From Polaribacter sp. (lineage in GTDB: Bacteria; Bacteroidota; Bacteroidia; Flavobacteriales; Flavobacteriaceae), in the NCBI GenBank assembly GCA_029238315.1, contig JAQWGI010000032.1:1-64000 (forward strand): a stretch of 64,000 nt of DNA, read 5' to 3'. Shown here one piece after another: positions 8,865-18,626 of this stretch. Both the position numbers and the translations under genes were made by a program. The first letter of the stretch is position 1, and every line of letters starts with the position of its first letter. The notes below the pieces were generated by a model that saw only the letters and a program-made list of their open reading frames with translations, was not told the origin of the DNA and did not search any database.

Positions 8865-9728
8865 AGGACACAACTTAAAATTACCACGCAGGTTACTAAT
8901 CGAGAAACTGCATCGTTAGATAAGTATTTACAAGAGATTGGAAAGGTAGATTTAATTACTGCTGATGAAGAAGTAGAGTTGGCACAACGAATAAAAGCTG
9001 GTGATCAAATTGCCTTAGAAAAATTAACAAAAGCAAATTTACGTTTTGTTGTTTCTGTTGCAAAGCAATATCAAAATCAAGGATTAACTTTACCCGATTT
9101 AATTAATGAAGGTAATTTAGGATTGATTAAAGCTGCAAAACGTTTTGATGAAACACGTGGTTTTAAATTTATCTCTTATGCCGTTTGGTGGATTCGTCAA
9201 TCAATTTTACAAGCATTAGCAGAACAATCAAGAATTGTACGTTTGCCTTTAAATAAAATTGGTTCTATTAACAAGATTAATAAAATGTACGCTTTCTTAG
9301 AGCAAGAAAACGAACGTCCGCCAAGTGCCGAAGAAATTGCTAAGAAATTAGACATGACTGTAAATGACGTAAAAGAATCAATGAAAAATTCTGGTCGTCA
9401 CGTATCGATGGATGCACCTTTAATTGAAGGAGAAGATTCTAATTTATACGACGTATTAAACTCAGGAGAATCTCCAAATCCAGATAGATCTTTATTACAT
9501 GAATCTTTAAGAGTAGAAATTTCTAGAGCTTTAGAAACTTTAACTCCAAGAGAAGCAGATGTGGTAAAACTATACTTTGGTTTAGGAGAACACCAACCAA
9601 TGACGTTAGAAGAAATTGGTGAAACTTTCGATTTAACGCGCGAGCGTGTTCGTCAAATAAAAGAAAAAGCAATTAGAAGATTAAAACATACTTCTAGAAG
9701 TAAAATATTAATGACTTACCTTGGTTAA
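8865..9728 (+). CDS. rpoD: Principal RNA polymerase sigma factor RpoD/SigA, without an ATG start
   Basis: Primary sigma-70 factor of the short Bacteroidota type. The region 1.2-like N-terminus ([21 protein letters not shown]) is followed by region 2 ([30 protein letters not shown]), region 3 and region 4 ([36 protein letters not shown]). The listed ORF begins at TTG 8979, inside region 1.2, but homologous coding continues upstream to a TAA at 8862-8864. Counting from the AGG at 8865 gives 287 codons, the length I recall for this family, where relatives begin MRQLKI-KQ. Here those codons read as TQLKITTQ after AGG, so the ancestral ATG appears changed. Possible starts are ATT 8880 (AAAGGA lies 11 bases upstream), TTG 8979, or a sequence error. 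Function is secure; the start is not. Confidence 0.9.
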   Translation, partial: RTQLKITTQVTNRETASLDKYLQEIGKVDLITADEEVELAQRIKAGDQIALEKLTKANLRFVVSVAKQYQNQGLTLPDLINEGNLGLIKAAKRFDETRGFKFISYAVWWIRQSILQALAEQSRIVRLPLNKIGSINKINKMYAFLEQENERPPSAEEIAKKLDMTVNDVKESMKNSGRHVSMDAPLIEGEDSNLYDVLNSGESPNPDRSLLHESLRVEISRALETLTPREADVVKLYFGLGEHQPMTLEEIGETFDLTRERVRQIKEKAIRRLKHTSRSKILMTYLG

Positions 9729-9740
9729 TCAAATAAATTT

Positions 9741-9776
9741 AAAAACTCTCGAATTAATTTCGGGAGTTTTTTTTTG
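9741..9776 (+). terminator. Terminator after rpoD
   Basis: Hairpin AAAACTCTCGAAATTAATT-type stem (AACTCTCGAA / TTTCGGGAGTTTT) followed by a run of T residues. Confidence 0.8.
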
Positions 9777-9902
9777 AAGCAATCCTAGAATTCAAAAAAA
9801 TCAAAATAGTCTAGATTCTTTGTTTGTATAATAATGGAAAAGAACAATAAAAAATCTTATTCATTCTACTAACAAAAAACCGAAAGCAATGACAGTTTTA
9901 AG

Positions 9903-9910
9903 TATCTTTG
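9903..9910 (+). promoter_or_regulatory. -7 promoter element of rpe
   Basis: TATCTTTG matches the TAnnTTTG consensus, 30 bases before the rpe ATG. No clear -33 TTTG is visible. Confidence 0.45.
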
Positions 9911-9940
9911 CAGCAACTAATAAACACAACAACAAACAAG

Positions 9941-10597
9941 ATGAGTAATTTAATTGCACCTTCAGTTTTAGCAGCAGATTTCGCCAATTTACAACGCGAT
10001 ATAGAAATGGTTAATAATAGTGATGCTGACTGGTTTCATATTGATATTATGGATGGCGTTTTTGTACCGAATATCTCTTTTGGAATGCCTGTTTTACAAG
10101 CAATTTCTAAATATGCAACAAAGACAATTGATGTTCATTTAATGATTGTTGATCCTGATAGATATATTACAACTTTTGCAGATTTAGGAGCCAATGTTTT
10201 AACGGTACATTATGAAGCCTGTACACATCTACACAGAACAATACAAGCTATAAAAACAACAGGGATGAAAGCAGGAGTTGCATTAAATCCCCATACACCA
10301 ATTGCCGTTTTAGAAGATGTTATTGCAGACTTAGATTTGGTTTGTGTTATGAGTGTAAATCCTGGTTTTGGCGGTCAATCTTTTATTGAAAATACGTATA
10401 AAAAAGTACGTCAATTAAAACAATTGATAGAATTTTCTGAATCAAATTGTCAAATTGAAATTGATGGCGGGGTTACAGATAAGAATGCCAGCAAACTTAT
10501 AGAGGCTGGTGCAAATATCTTAGTAGCCGGAAGTTATGTTTTTAAAAGCAACAATCCAATAGATACAATTGCAAACTTAAAGGCATTAGTAAATTAA
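9941..10597 (+). CDS. rpe: Ribulose-phosphate 3-epimerase
   Basis: Interconverts ribulose 5-phosphate and xylulose 5-phosphate in the pentose phosphate pathway. I start at the ATG at 9941 (MSNLIAPSVLAADFANL), the usual N-terminus, giving 218 residues; the track's longer start at 9908 is inside the promoter and is not conserved. Metal-ligand motifs HIDIMDGVFVPN and DVHLMI, the phosphate loop VNPGFGGQSF and the catalytic IEIDGGV are all present and intact. It stands alone behind its own -7 box. Confidence 0.95.
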   Translation: MSNLIAPSVLAADFANLQRDIEMVNNSDADWFHIDIMDGVFVPNISFGMPVLQAISKYATKTIDVHLMIVDPDRYITTFADLGANVLTVHYEACTHLHRTIQAIKTTGMKAGVALNPHTPIAVLEDVIADLDLVCVMSVNPGFGGQSFIENTYKKVRQLKQLIEFSESNCQIEIDGGVTDKNASKLIEAGANILVAGSYVFKSNNPIDTIANLKALVN

Positions 10598-10733
10598 TTA
10601 CCTAAAATAGAACACCCTAAATATTTTTAAAAAAATCAACATTCTCAAGACCGTGATTTTATTAAAAGGAATTTTCTATAACAAAGAAAAATGCAAAAAA
10701 GAATTGTTTGTAATGATGTAACAACATTACCTT

Positions 10734-13700
10734 TTAAAAAATAATTTTTTTAGTAAAGCTACCCTCATCTGTTTTTACCTTAACTATATAAATCCCTGTT
10801 GTTAAGCTGGGTAAACGAATAGAATGATCTGAGCTAACTTTTAACTTAGCTGATAAAATACGACTCCCTAAAACATTAAACAATTGCAACTCAACATTTC
10901 CTTGATTTAATCCATTAACTCTTAAAACATCTTTTGATTTAAAAATTTGAATATCTAATAAAGTATCGCTTTCGACACTCAAAATTGATGAATTTTTTAA
11001 GTGAAGATAAAAACGATTTAAATTTTCTGATGCGCTAACTGTTGTTTTATAAGTTTCATTAGCAGCACTTAATTTTGTAATTGCCTTTGTTAATCTATCT
11101 TCAAAATATACATTATAACCACTCGGAATATTTTTAGCAGCAACAGAAAAAACAACATCTTTTTTAGAAGATGAAACAACACCTATTGGAATTACTTTAT
11201 TTTCATAATCTGTATTAGAAATCGATTGTACTTGGTATTTTTTTCCATTATTATTTTCTAGCAACTGAGAATAAACATCCAATGTATTTGAAGTACCTGT
11301 AAAAGTTTCACCATCTAGGCCATTGTCAAAAGCACCTGTTGCTGTATCTAAATACCTAATTTTTGTAAACCTTTGTACAGCATTAGCAGTAATTTTTAAT
11401 GTTAACTCTTGAGTTTCTATACTCTTTAAAAATGTATCTGTAGTTTGATGAACTCTAATGTTCTTTTTAAAAGATAAATTACCAGATGTATTACTTTTTA
11501 TGAAAAAGCCTTGCCCTGGAGCTATTTTAAATGATGGATTGTCTCTAGAAAGTTTGACCTCATAATTTTTTGTTACTGAATTCCACACCCAAATTTGTTG
11601 TGATTCTAATAAATGATCATTTACTGGTAAAGTTAAAAATTGTTCAGTATCTATAAAAGCCGTGAATGGATTTCCTATTAAATTAAAACCAGAAGTTATA
11701 GCAACATTGTCTACATTATCTACAATCATATCTCCTTCTAAAGAAATATTATCTGTTGACGCTCTTTTAACTGAATAGCCTTTACCTGGTACAAAAGGCT
11801 TAGAACTTCCATTAGAATAAACAAATTTATTTGGTGTATTGTTGTCATAAATTGCAATTCCGATATTACTTCCACTTCCTAAAGCAATATTATTGATTTT
11901 AGCCCATTGAGAGTCATACGTTTCATTATTAACTGGAGCAGAAATCAAATGCCAACCCTCAAGGTTATCTATTGTTAAATTACCTGTTGCAATGGGAGTA
12001 ATTAAGTTTCTTTCAAAAATTGTTTTTCCAATAACTGTATTGTTTGCAATAAAAGAAGCTCCAGACTCTATCGTAATTTGATTTAGATTAATTGGATTTG
12101 TCGTTGTAGGAAAATTTTGTGCATCCTTTAAAATTAGAATGTTATTTGTATTGCTTGATGGTGCCGCTTTAGAAGCCCAATTACCAGCGTTTAAAAATGT
12201 TGAATTTATTTTCCCATGCCATGTGTCTTCAAGCTTTGTGTTTTGTGTAAAAATCTGTAAATCAGCAATTTAAAAAGAACCATTTCTTAAATTACCTGTA
12301 TTTGTATCACTTCCCTTAAATTGAACAGCTATTGTTATACTAGTACCGTTAAGTCCATTTGCATAAGAAGTTAAATCTGCTATTGCTTTTACAAAAGTTC
12401 TTTGATCTCCTTCTAATTCTAAATTTCCGGACACAATTGATAAATCTTGCCAAGTCGCTGTTTCAACATCTCCTGTATAATCTGTAGAGATTTTCATTGA
12501 AATTGTTGCAATATCTCCAGTGTTAAAATCTCTTCTTGTCCAAAAACTCACATATTTATATGCATCATATTCACTAATCATTGGATTTGAATTCGTTAAA
12601 TCTATAGTATTAAAAACCACAAATACATCCACTGGGTAATTTACACCACCTGATGTACCTTGGATTCTAATAGTTGTAGGAGTTGCTATTTCACCTCCAG
12701 GAATTGTCATTACTTGCCTATCTTCTGTTGCTAAAAAAAGGTTATTAGAACTAGCAGCGGTAGGTAAACTACTACCATTTAACCTATTTACTATACCATT
12801 ATACTGAGTAGCATTAGGAAAACCTCCTTCATCAATAAATTTTACATTAAAACCATTGCCCGAATTTGAGTACTCAAAATCTTCTGAAAAAATAATTTTA
12901 GTTTTAGACTGCTTGTAGTTTATCCATTTCGGTAAAAACCCCAATCTGTATGCTAACTGTTTTTCATAGAGTGACAACTCATCTACATGCATTCCTTCAG
13001 ACTCATTCTCTTGGAATTGATTTGACTCTGATGACATTGTAAATCCTTCTAAACCTGAAACAATAGGCATTAAAAACTTTGAATATCTTGTTTCAGAGCC
13101 TGGTCTCCAAGACTTTATGTTGCTTTCACGATAAGAGACTCCTTCAAAATTCCATAAAACCATATGCCTCAAGTGATTTGGTAAAGATCCTGTAGCCCCT
13201 CCTTGATTAAAAAAGATCCCACCTTTACAAACATCATACAATGTAGATCTAGGTTGACTACCGTGATTTTCCAACCCCGAATTCCCATTCGTAGGATGCT
13301 CATTTTTCCAAAAAACATTTGCAATAGAAGTACCAGACACACCTGATCCGTGCCAAATCCCTGAGCTTAAATCAATGTTTTTACCAATAAAACAACCCGT
13401 AGAACTATTTGTACTTATAAAGCTGTGGCCTGGATTATTTAAATAAGTATTGTCTAGTGCGGTACAATAAGCTGATGCTTTTAATGTTGCTGCTCTTGAA
13501 ACATTAGAAAAAGTAACATTTCGAAGCCAACCATTCGCCACCTGGTCAAAACTTATACCACTCCAAGCAGCATCGCTCAAAAATGCATTCTCAGTAGCTT
13601 CTGGCTCATTTGGAAATAATTCCCTTGGTGCTTTGTGATGAATAAAATCCCAAATATATCCACCTGTATATTTTAAATCTTGAATACCTACATTTTCTAT

Positions 13701-14558
13701 GGGCTCATATCTTCTAATTTCCCAATTATAAATTGAATTTACGGCCCTGTGTAAAGGCTCTTTAAAAGTGATTGTATTTGCTGTCTTATGCGCTACCCTA
13801 TGATATTCACTAATAACAACACCTTCATTTGCAATCCCTAAATTTTCTGGCTCATAAAGATCTGATGTAGAATAAGGCGAAAGTTCTTCAGCTAATAAAT
13901 TAGCACTAGTACTTTTAACATATAATTCTACCCAAGCACCAACTTGAATATTATCTGTATTACTTACTTGTAGTGTATACGTTTCTCTTTCTGCATTACC
14001 TGTAACATCAGCTAGTTTTGATTTGGTAAAACTATAATCGCTTGTAAAAGCTATTAAATATGGATTGATCCAGGGTTTTGTTTCTTGCTCTTGGTGAGGT
14101 ACAAAGTCTTTTTGATATAATTCTGTACCACCAACACCAGAGCCACTTCCTTTTAAAACAATATTACTTTTGGTAATTTTTATCAATTGACTTTCATTGT
14201 CGATTGTTTTATCATTAATTATAAATCTTCCCGGAGGGAAATAAATAACACCTCCATTTACACTTCCTTCTGCACTAGCTATTGCAGCCATTATTGCTGA
14301 TTTATCAGATATGCCATCATTTGGAATGGCGTTATAAGGAGCTTTTGTAATGTCAAAAATAGGTTGAGAAAAAGTGCTTGGTAATGCTTCTTCACCATTT
14401 TTAAAACCAGCATAACTAAATGTAGGCAAAGTAGGTGTAGTACTATTAATTTGAGCATCTACCCAATTTTGAAATAATGTACTTGGATTTTGGGCAACTA
14501 TATTTTGCAAGAATAGTATGCATACAAATATTTTTAAATTTTTATTTGCTTGAATCAT
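10734..14558 (-). pseudogene. Secreted beta-helix (pectate-lyase-3/DUF4955-like) protein with T9SS sorting domain, split by one in-frame stop codon
   Basis: Listed ORFs 12270-14558 and 10734-11948 lie in the same frame, and the 107 codons between them are open, so this is one 1274-codon gene with a single TAA at 12270-12272 (codon 763). The product begins with a signal peptide (ending FLQNIVAQ). It continues with a pectate-lyase-3-like right-handed beta-helix (IPNDGISDKSAIMAAI, GGVIYFPPGRFII) and a DUF4955-like segment. After the stop come beta-sandwich domains and a C-terminal T9SS sorting domain (LPSLTTGIYIVKVKTDEG...KKIIF). The stop interrupts NGSF*IADLQIF, where a tyrosine codon TAT would fit. 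If unsuppressed, the enzyme part would be made without its sorting signal. The second ORF's TTG start is an artefact. Substrate is unknown; plant or algal polysaccharide is plausible for the family. Confidence 0.8.
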
Positions 14559-14624
14559 TTTTAGTAATTTAAAAATTTAAAAATCGGAGACTTAATAAAA
14601 ATAGCCATTTCTTAATTCCCCATA

Positions 14625-14801
14625 TTAAAAACCTGTACCTGGTGACTTTGGACTTGTTGCTTGGGCTTTTTGAGGAGATAAAATTAAATAAGTTCCAAGT
14701 GCAGTTAAGGCAGCATATTTACCGTATCCACCAATTCTTTTTATAGCCTCTTTTCTATCTATCTTTTTGTTGTTTTTTGTAATGATTCTAATGTCTTTCA
14801 T
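14625..14801 (-). CDS. Small exported-type protein of 58 residues, unknown function
   Basis: Below the length cut-off of the ORF track. From the ATG at 14799-14801 it reads MKDIRIITKNNKKIDRKEAI..., then an uncharged stretch YAALTALGTYLILSPQKAQA, and ends TSPKSPGTGF. A basic N-terminus, a hydrophobic segment and an AQA-like cleavage site suggest an exported or membrane-anchored peptide. I recall similar short RKEAIKR-G-Y-KYAALTALGT proteins in other Flavobacteriia, which supports a real gene, but I know no function. It lies 66 bases upstream of the secreted beta-helix gene on the same strand, so the two may be co-transcribed. A perfect palindrome sits just upstream. Confidence 0.7.
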   Translation of the reverse strand: MKDIRIITKNNKKIDRKEAIKRIGGYGKYAALTALGTYLILSPQKAQATSPKSPGTGF

Positions 14802-14827
14802 TTCATTTGCTTTTTAGAATAGTTTAA

Positions 14828-14844
14828 ATGTAACTAAGTTACAT
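14828..14844. promoter_or_regulatory. Perfect palindrome ATGTAAC-TAA-GTTACAT, candidate operator
   Basis: Seven-base arms with a three-base spacer, 26 bases upstream of the start codon of the 58-residue protein gene. The position fits an operator for a dimeric regulator controlling the small gene and the beta-helix gene behind it. Confidence 0.45.
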
Positions 14845-15069
14845 GTTGATCTTTTTTATAATTAACGCACACCTTTCTAATTATTTTTTTATCGTCTATG
14901 ACGGCAGAGCGCATTTTAAACTATAGATGTTTTAAAAAATTGGGGGGATATTCAAATATATAAAATTATTCCGTTAAATAGGTGTTCGGTATTTTCACCT
15001 TTGATGTATTTTACTAAATCTTTTAAATTTAAACTAAAATGCGTTCTCAATTTGTTATAATTAACACTA

Positions 15070-15177
15070 CTAACTGTGTTTCTTTTTTGCTTTGGTATTA
15101 TTTTTAAGAACATTTTCAGGGTTACGTTCATATTTCTTGATGTGTCGTATTGTTCTGTTAAATATATCATCATACCA
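15070..15177 (-). pseudogene. Possible degraded transposase-like remnant
   Basis: On the minus strand a 35-codon stretch without a start reads WYDDIFNRTIRHIKKYERNPENV... and ends in KAKKKHS. The W..-F..-IR..-I..Y...NP.N pattern recalls the C-terminal end of IS200-like/REP-associated tyrosine transposases, shortened. The overlapping listed ORF 14952-15194 is in another frame and shows no family resemblance. The rest of 14845-15435 appears to be non-coding decay. Weak identification. Confidence 0.25.
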
Positions 15178-15435
15178 TTATTTTCTTCAAACACTCAATT
15201 TCAGACATCTTTATGTTATCATCAAGCACAAAGTATTAAGTTATTTAAAATAAAAAAATATCGGTATTTAAGAGGTGCTCTGACTTTATTGGCACTTATT
15301 TCTAAAATATTTTTACAATTTCTAAATTGAGAATACTAGTTTGTTATTGATTACAGTTTTAGGGCTAGAAGACACTCATAGATGCAATTACAGGCTTAAA
15401 AAGCTTTTATAATCAAAGTACATACAACAGAAAGC

Positions 15436-15468
15436 AAAAACCTCGAAGAAGCTCTTCGAGGTTTTTTA
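15436..15468 (-). terminator. Terminator of the CBS-domain gene
   Basis: Stem AAAAACCTCGAAGA / TCTTCGAGGTTTTT with a short AGC loop, 18 bases past the stop codon of the CBS protein gene. Confidence 0.85.
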
Positions 15469-15486
15469 TCGACAAAAAAATGAATA

Positions 15487-15906
15487 TTAGTACTGCTCTA
15501 ATAAATAATTCAGTAGATCAGTAGTTGTCACTATTCCAACTAATTTTTGATCATCAATAACTGGCAAAGCATGAAACTCGTTTATAGCCAACACCTCTGC
15601 AACTTCTTTAATTGTTTGTGTTGAAGATACAGAAACAAGGTTTTTTGCCATCACTTGCTCTATAGACAACATGTTAAAAACTGCCGTATCTACATTACTT
15701 CCATTGTCTTGATACGTATCAACAAAACTAACACGCAACAAGTCTGTTAAACTTAACATACCTATAATATCCTCTCCATTTACAACAGGTATATGGCGAA
15801 TACTATTTTCCTTAAATAATCTTTCTGCATCAACCAAATTGTTTGAGTGATTTAAGGTTATTAATTCAGTAGACATAATTTTGGTTACTAACTCTCTTCT
15901 TTTCAT
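15487..15906 (-). CDS. CBS-domain protein
   Basis: A 139-residue protein made almost entirely of a CBS domain pair (Bateman module). CBS1 spans about residues 9-62 (IMSTELITLNHSNNLVDAE..., HIPVVNGEDIIGMLSLTDLL) and CBS2 about 83-137 (VMAKNLVSVSSTQTIKEVAEV, ALPVIDDQKLVGIVTTTDLL). Such modules bind adenine nucleotides and act as energy sensors. With no catalytic domain attached it may act in trans on an unknown partner. It is transcribed alone, ended by the strong hairpin downstream. Confidence 0.9.
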   Translation of the reverse strand: MKRRELVTKIMSTELITLNHSNNLVDAERLFKENSIRHIPVVNGEDIIGMLSLTDLLRVSFVDTYQDNGSNVDTAVFNMLSIEQVMAKNLVSVSSTQTIKEVAEVLAINEFHALPVIDDQKLVGIVTTTDLLNYLLEQY

Positions 15907-16048
15907 TTTTAACTGGTTTTAAATTCTAGTACAAATATCCAGTTGAAAAAGAGAATTATTTATGACAAAAATCAGGCTTTAAAATTTATTAAAGTAGTAT
16001 TTTAAATAGAAAAGTCAAATACAATTTGTATCTGACTTTATTATTTTG

Positions 16049-16122
16049 TGACTCCAGCAGGATTCAAACCTGCAACCCTCAGAGCCGAAATCTGATATTC
16101 TATTCAGTTGAACTATGGAGCC
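16049..16122 (-). tRNA. tRNA-Arg (anticodon UCG)
   Basis: On the minus strand a full cloverleaf can be drawn. The acceptor stem is GGCTCCA / TGGAGTC, the D-stem GTTC / GAAT, the anticodon stem TCAGA / TCTGA with loop TTTCGGC, and the T-arm GCAGG-TTTGAAT-CCTGC. The anticodon UCG reads CGA/CGN arginine codons. The CCA end is not encoded. It lies 11 bases after the YqeY-like gene on the same strand. Confidence 0.95.
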
Positions 16123-16133
16123 TTTATTTAAAA

Positions 16134-16583
16134 TTACATTAAATTCTTTTTAACAATACTAGAAATTGTTTTACCATCTGCTTGTCCAGCCAATTCTTTT
16201 GAGACCAACCCCATTACTTTTCCCATATCTTTCATGCCGCTTGCACCAGTTTTTTCAATTACAGCTATCACAATCTTCTCTACTTCTTCCTCAGATAATG
16301 CTTCTGGTAAAAATTGTTCTAAAATTGCTAACTCTTCCAACTCTGGATCTGCCAAATCTTGTCTGTTTTGTTTGATAAAAACATCTGCGCTGTCTTTACG
16401 TTGCTTAACTTGTTTCTGAACAATCTTTAACTCTTGTTCTTCAGTCAATTCTGCTTGCACTCCAGTTTCTGTCTTCGCTAATAGAATTGCAGATTTAACA
16501 GCTCTTAATGCCTGTAATGCAACAGCATCTTTAGACTTCATTGCTGCTTTCATTTGGTCCATTATTTGTTTTTCTAAACTCAT
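16134..16583 (-). CDS. GatB/YqeY domain protein
   Basis: A 149-residue protein from the ATG at 16583 (MSLEKQIMDQMKAAMKSKD); the listed upstream start falls within the promoter. The whole length matches the YqeY family: N-terminal helices (ALQALRAVKSAILLAKTE), then the tail-domain pattern EQFLPEALSEEEVE and GASGMKDMGKVMGLV. This fold resembles the tRNA-binding tail of the GatB amidotransferase subunit, but the free-standing protein has no established reaction. It has its own -7 box and is followed at once by tRNA-Arg, possibly in one transcript. Confidence 0.9.
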   Translation of the reverse strand: MSLEKQIMDQMKAAMKSKDAVALQALRAVKSAILLAKTETGVQAELTEEQELKIVQKQVKQRKDSADVFIKQNRQDLADPELEELAILEQFLPEALSEEEVEKIVIAVIEKTGASGMKDMGKVMGLVSKELAGQADGKTISSIVKKNLM

Positions 16584-16603
16584 TTTTCTCTTTTTTGGAA
16601 GCA

Positions 16604-16611
16604 CAAATATA
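16604..16611 (-). promoter_or_regulatory. -7 promoter element of the YqeY-like gene
   Basis: TATATTTG on the minus strand matches TAnnTTTG, 20 bases before the ATG. It sits right after the ftsZ terminator, which supports an independent transcript. Confidence 0.5.
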
Positions 16612-16613
16612 CG

Positions 16614-16646
16614 CATAAAAAAAGTTCTTAATTTCTTAAGAACTTT
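16614..16646 (-). terminator. Terminator of the dcw operon, after ftsZ
   Basis: Perfect 11-bp stem AAAGTTCTTAA / TTAAGAACTTT with a GAAA loop, followed by further T residues on the minus strand, 32 bases past the ftsZ stop codon. Confidence 0.85.
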
Positions 16647-16677
16647 AATTGTATATTCAAAAAAAAAACTGATATTA

Positions 16678-18582
16678 TTAATCTACATTATCATGTAAAA
16701 ATGAATTGTTTGACCTTAATTGTGCATCATCATTTGCGTCAGTGCTTAATGTAGTTTTAGATTTGCTTAAATCAGAATTAATAGCATCTAAATTTACGCC
16801 CATTCTTTTGTATGCAGGTTGTTTTTCAATTTCATCAATATTTTTATTCACCTGATCTGTAAATTTATAATTAAACCCTTTCATTTTTTTACGGCGCAAT
16901 TCAGCTGTTTTTTCTAATTCAGAAATGGTAATACTCAAAGGAGAAATCTCTTCAGATACTGTTTCTATTTCAGCAACTTTTGTCTCTTTAGATTTTAAGG
17001 TAAAAATCATTTCTTCTTCCTCAACTTCTTGAGGTTCTGTTTGATTAATCTGTGAGCTCTTTCCGATTGTCGGGGCCGCATTAAAATCTTCTAAAAGATA
17101 CCTTTTTTCTACCGTATTATTTTTCTCTGCAACGATCTCTGTAACGCCCTCAACCTCAATTTCATTTACAGCATCTAAAGATAAATCAAAACGAACTTCT
17201 TTAGCATCTGCTTTAATCTCTTCAACACCATTTAGAGGCAAATCAAACAATGTTTCCATTTTAATTGGTATTTCAACCTCATGTATTTCTTCTTCGATTT
17301 CAGGAGTTGCATTGGTTATAATAAAATCATCTTCAGAAATTGCATCTGCTTTAATTTCATCATAATCAACATCAATATTAGAAATAAAATCTACTGCATT
17401 AGTTAACGAAAATTTCTCTTCTACTTCTTCTGTATCATCCTCTAGAACATGTACTATTTTTGCTTCTGGCCTAGAAGATAATGGCATATCAAAAGTACTA
17501 GCCTTGTCAACAGTTTTTTCTGAAAAACTATAGGTTGCTTTTTGCTCATCTTCTAATGTGTGAATGATTTTTTTTACCTCCGTATTTGTAATGGTACTTT
17601 GTTGATCCGCTGCAAAACCGGTTGCTACAATAGTAACCGCAATAGAATCTCCTAGAGCTTCGTCTTCTCCAATTCCCATAATAATATTGGCATCATAACC
17701 TGCTTCATTCTGAATATGATCATTGATTTCACCAATTTCATCAAGCGTTACTTCATCTGATCCAGAAACAATTAATAACAATACATTCTTAGCTCCCGCA
17801 ATTTTGTTGTCATTAAGCAAAGGCGAATCTAATGCTTTTACGATTGCATTTTTCCCTCTATTAACTCCTGCTTCTTTTGCAGAACCCATAATGGCAGTTC
17901 CACTATTAGAGAGTACCGTTTTTGCATCATGTAAATCAATATTTTGTTTGTAATGATGCGTAATAACTTCTGCAATTCCTCTTGCGGCAGTAGATAAAAC
18001 CTCATCAGCTTTTGAAAAACCTGCTTTAAACCCTAAATTACCATAAACTTCTCTTAATTTATTGTTGTTAATTACAATTAAAGAATCTACGTTATCTCTA
18101 AGGCTATCGATTCCAACTTGAGCTTGTTTTGAGCGCATTCTACCTTCAAATTGAAATGGCATTGTAACAATACCTACTGTTAAAATGTCCATATCTTTGG
18201 CTATCTTAGCAATAATTGGTGCTGCCCCAGTTCCGGTTCCACCACCCATTCCGGCCGTGATAAAAACCATCTTGGTTTGTGTACTTAGCATTTGCTGAAT
18301 TTCTACCAAACTTTCTTGAGCAGCTTTTTCTCCAACTTCTGGATTTGCTCCTGCGCCTAATCCAGATGTTAAATCTGCGCCAAGTTGAATTTTGTTTGGA
18401 ATTGCACTGTTTTCTAGTGCCTGAGCATCTGTGTTACAAATGACAAAATCTACTCCTTTGATATCTTGCTGAAACATGTGATTTACAGCATTACTTCCAC
18501 CACCACCAACACCAATTACTTTAATGGCATTAGACTGTGATTTAGGCATTTCAAATGAAATGTTATCGAATTCTTCGCTCAT
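16678..18582 (-). CDS. ftsZ: Cell division protein FtsZ
   Basis: Tubulin-like GTPase that forms the division ring at midcell. The GTP-binding core occupies about residues 1-320, with [12 protein letters not shown], the signature [10 protein letters not shown] and the polymerisation-loop region (GFAADQ). At 634 residues it is much longer than the roughly 380 of Escherichia coli because of an acidic, low-complexity tail (about 340-600) before a conserved-looking end ([15 protein letters not shown]). Long tails are usual in Bacteroidota FtsZ. It is the last gene of the dcw operon, 44 bases after ftsA, with a terminator behind it. Confidence 0.98.
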   Translation of the reverse strand: MSEEFDNISFEMPKSQSNAIKVIGVGGGGSNAVNHMFQQDIKGVDFVICNTDAQALENSAIPNKIQLGADLTSGLGAGANPEVGEKAAQESLVEIQQMLSTQTKMVFITAGMGGGTGTGAAPIIAKIAKDMDILTVGIVTMPFQFEGRMRSKQAQVGIDSLRDNVDSLIVINNNKLREVYGNLGFKAGFSKADEVLSTAARGIAEVITHHYKQNIDLHDAKTVLSNSGTAIMGSAKEAGVNRGKNAIVKALDSPLLNDNKIAGAKNVLLLIVSGSDEVTLDEIGEINDHIQNEAGYDANIIMGIGEDEALGDSIAVTIVATGFAADQQSTITNTEVKKIIHTLEDEQKATYSFSEKTVDKASTFDMPLSSRPEAKIVHVLEDDTEEVEEKFSLTNAVDFISNIDVDYDEIKADAISEDDFIITNATPEIEEEIHEVEIPIKMETLFDLPLNGVEEIKADAKEVRFDLSLDAVNEIEVEGVTEIVAEKNNTVEKRYLLEDFNAAPTIGKSSQINQTEPQEVEEEEMIFTLKSKETKVAEIETVSEEISPLSITISELEKTAELRRKKMKGFNYKFTDQVNKNIDEIEKQPAYKRMGVNLDAINSDLSKSKTTLSTDANDDAQLRSNNSFLHDNVD

Positions 18583-18626
18583 AATAACTTTTCTATTTTT
18601 ATGGGTTATCTATTATTTTTTATTTT

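Noticed and set aside
8979-8981. TTG as the true rpoD start
   Set aside because: It would remove most of the conserved region 1.2 that is still encoded upstream; kept only as a fallback possibility.
11946-11948. TTG start of the listed 404-residue ORF
   Set aside because: The frame is open for 107 codons upstream to the TAA at 12270 and encodes continuous domain sequence, so this is not a separate gene.
14952-15194. Minus-strand ORF of 80 residues in the decayed region
   Set aside because: No family resemblance, and another frame across it looks more like protein; not supported as a gene.
16678-17560. Very long acidic C-terminal tail of FtsZ as a novelty
   Set aside because: Long, poorly conserved tails are normal in Bacteroidota FtsZ.
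17723-17953. Plus-strand ORFs inside the dcw operon (for example 17723-17953, 21044-21319, 25473-25676)
   Set aside because: Antisense shadows of ftsZ, murC and murD with no domain pattern or spacing of their own.
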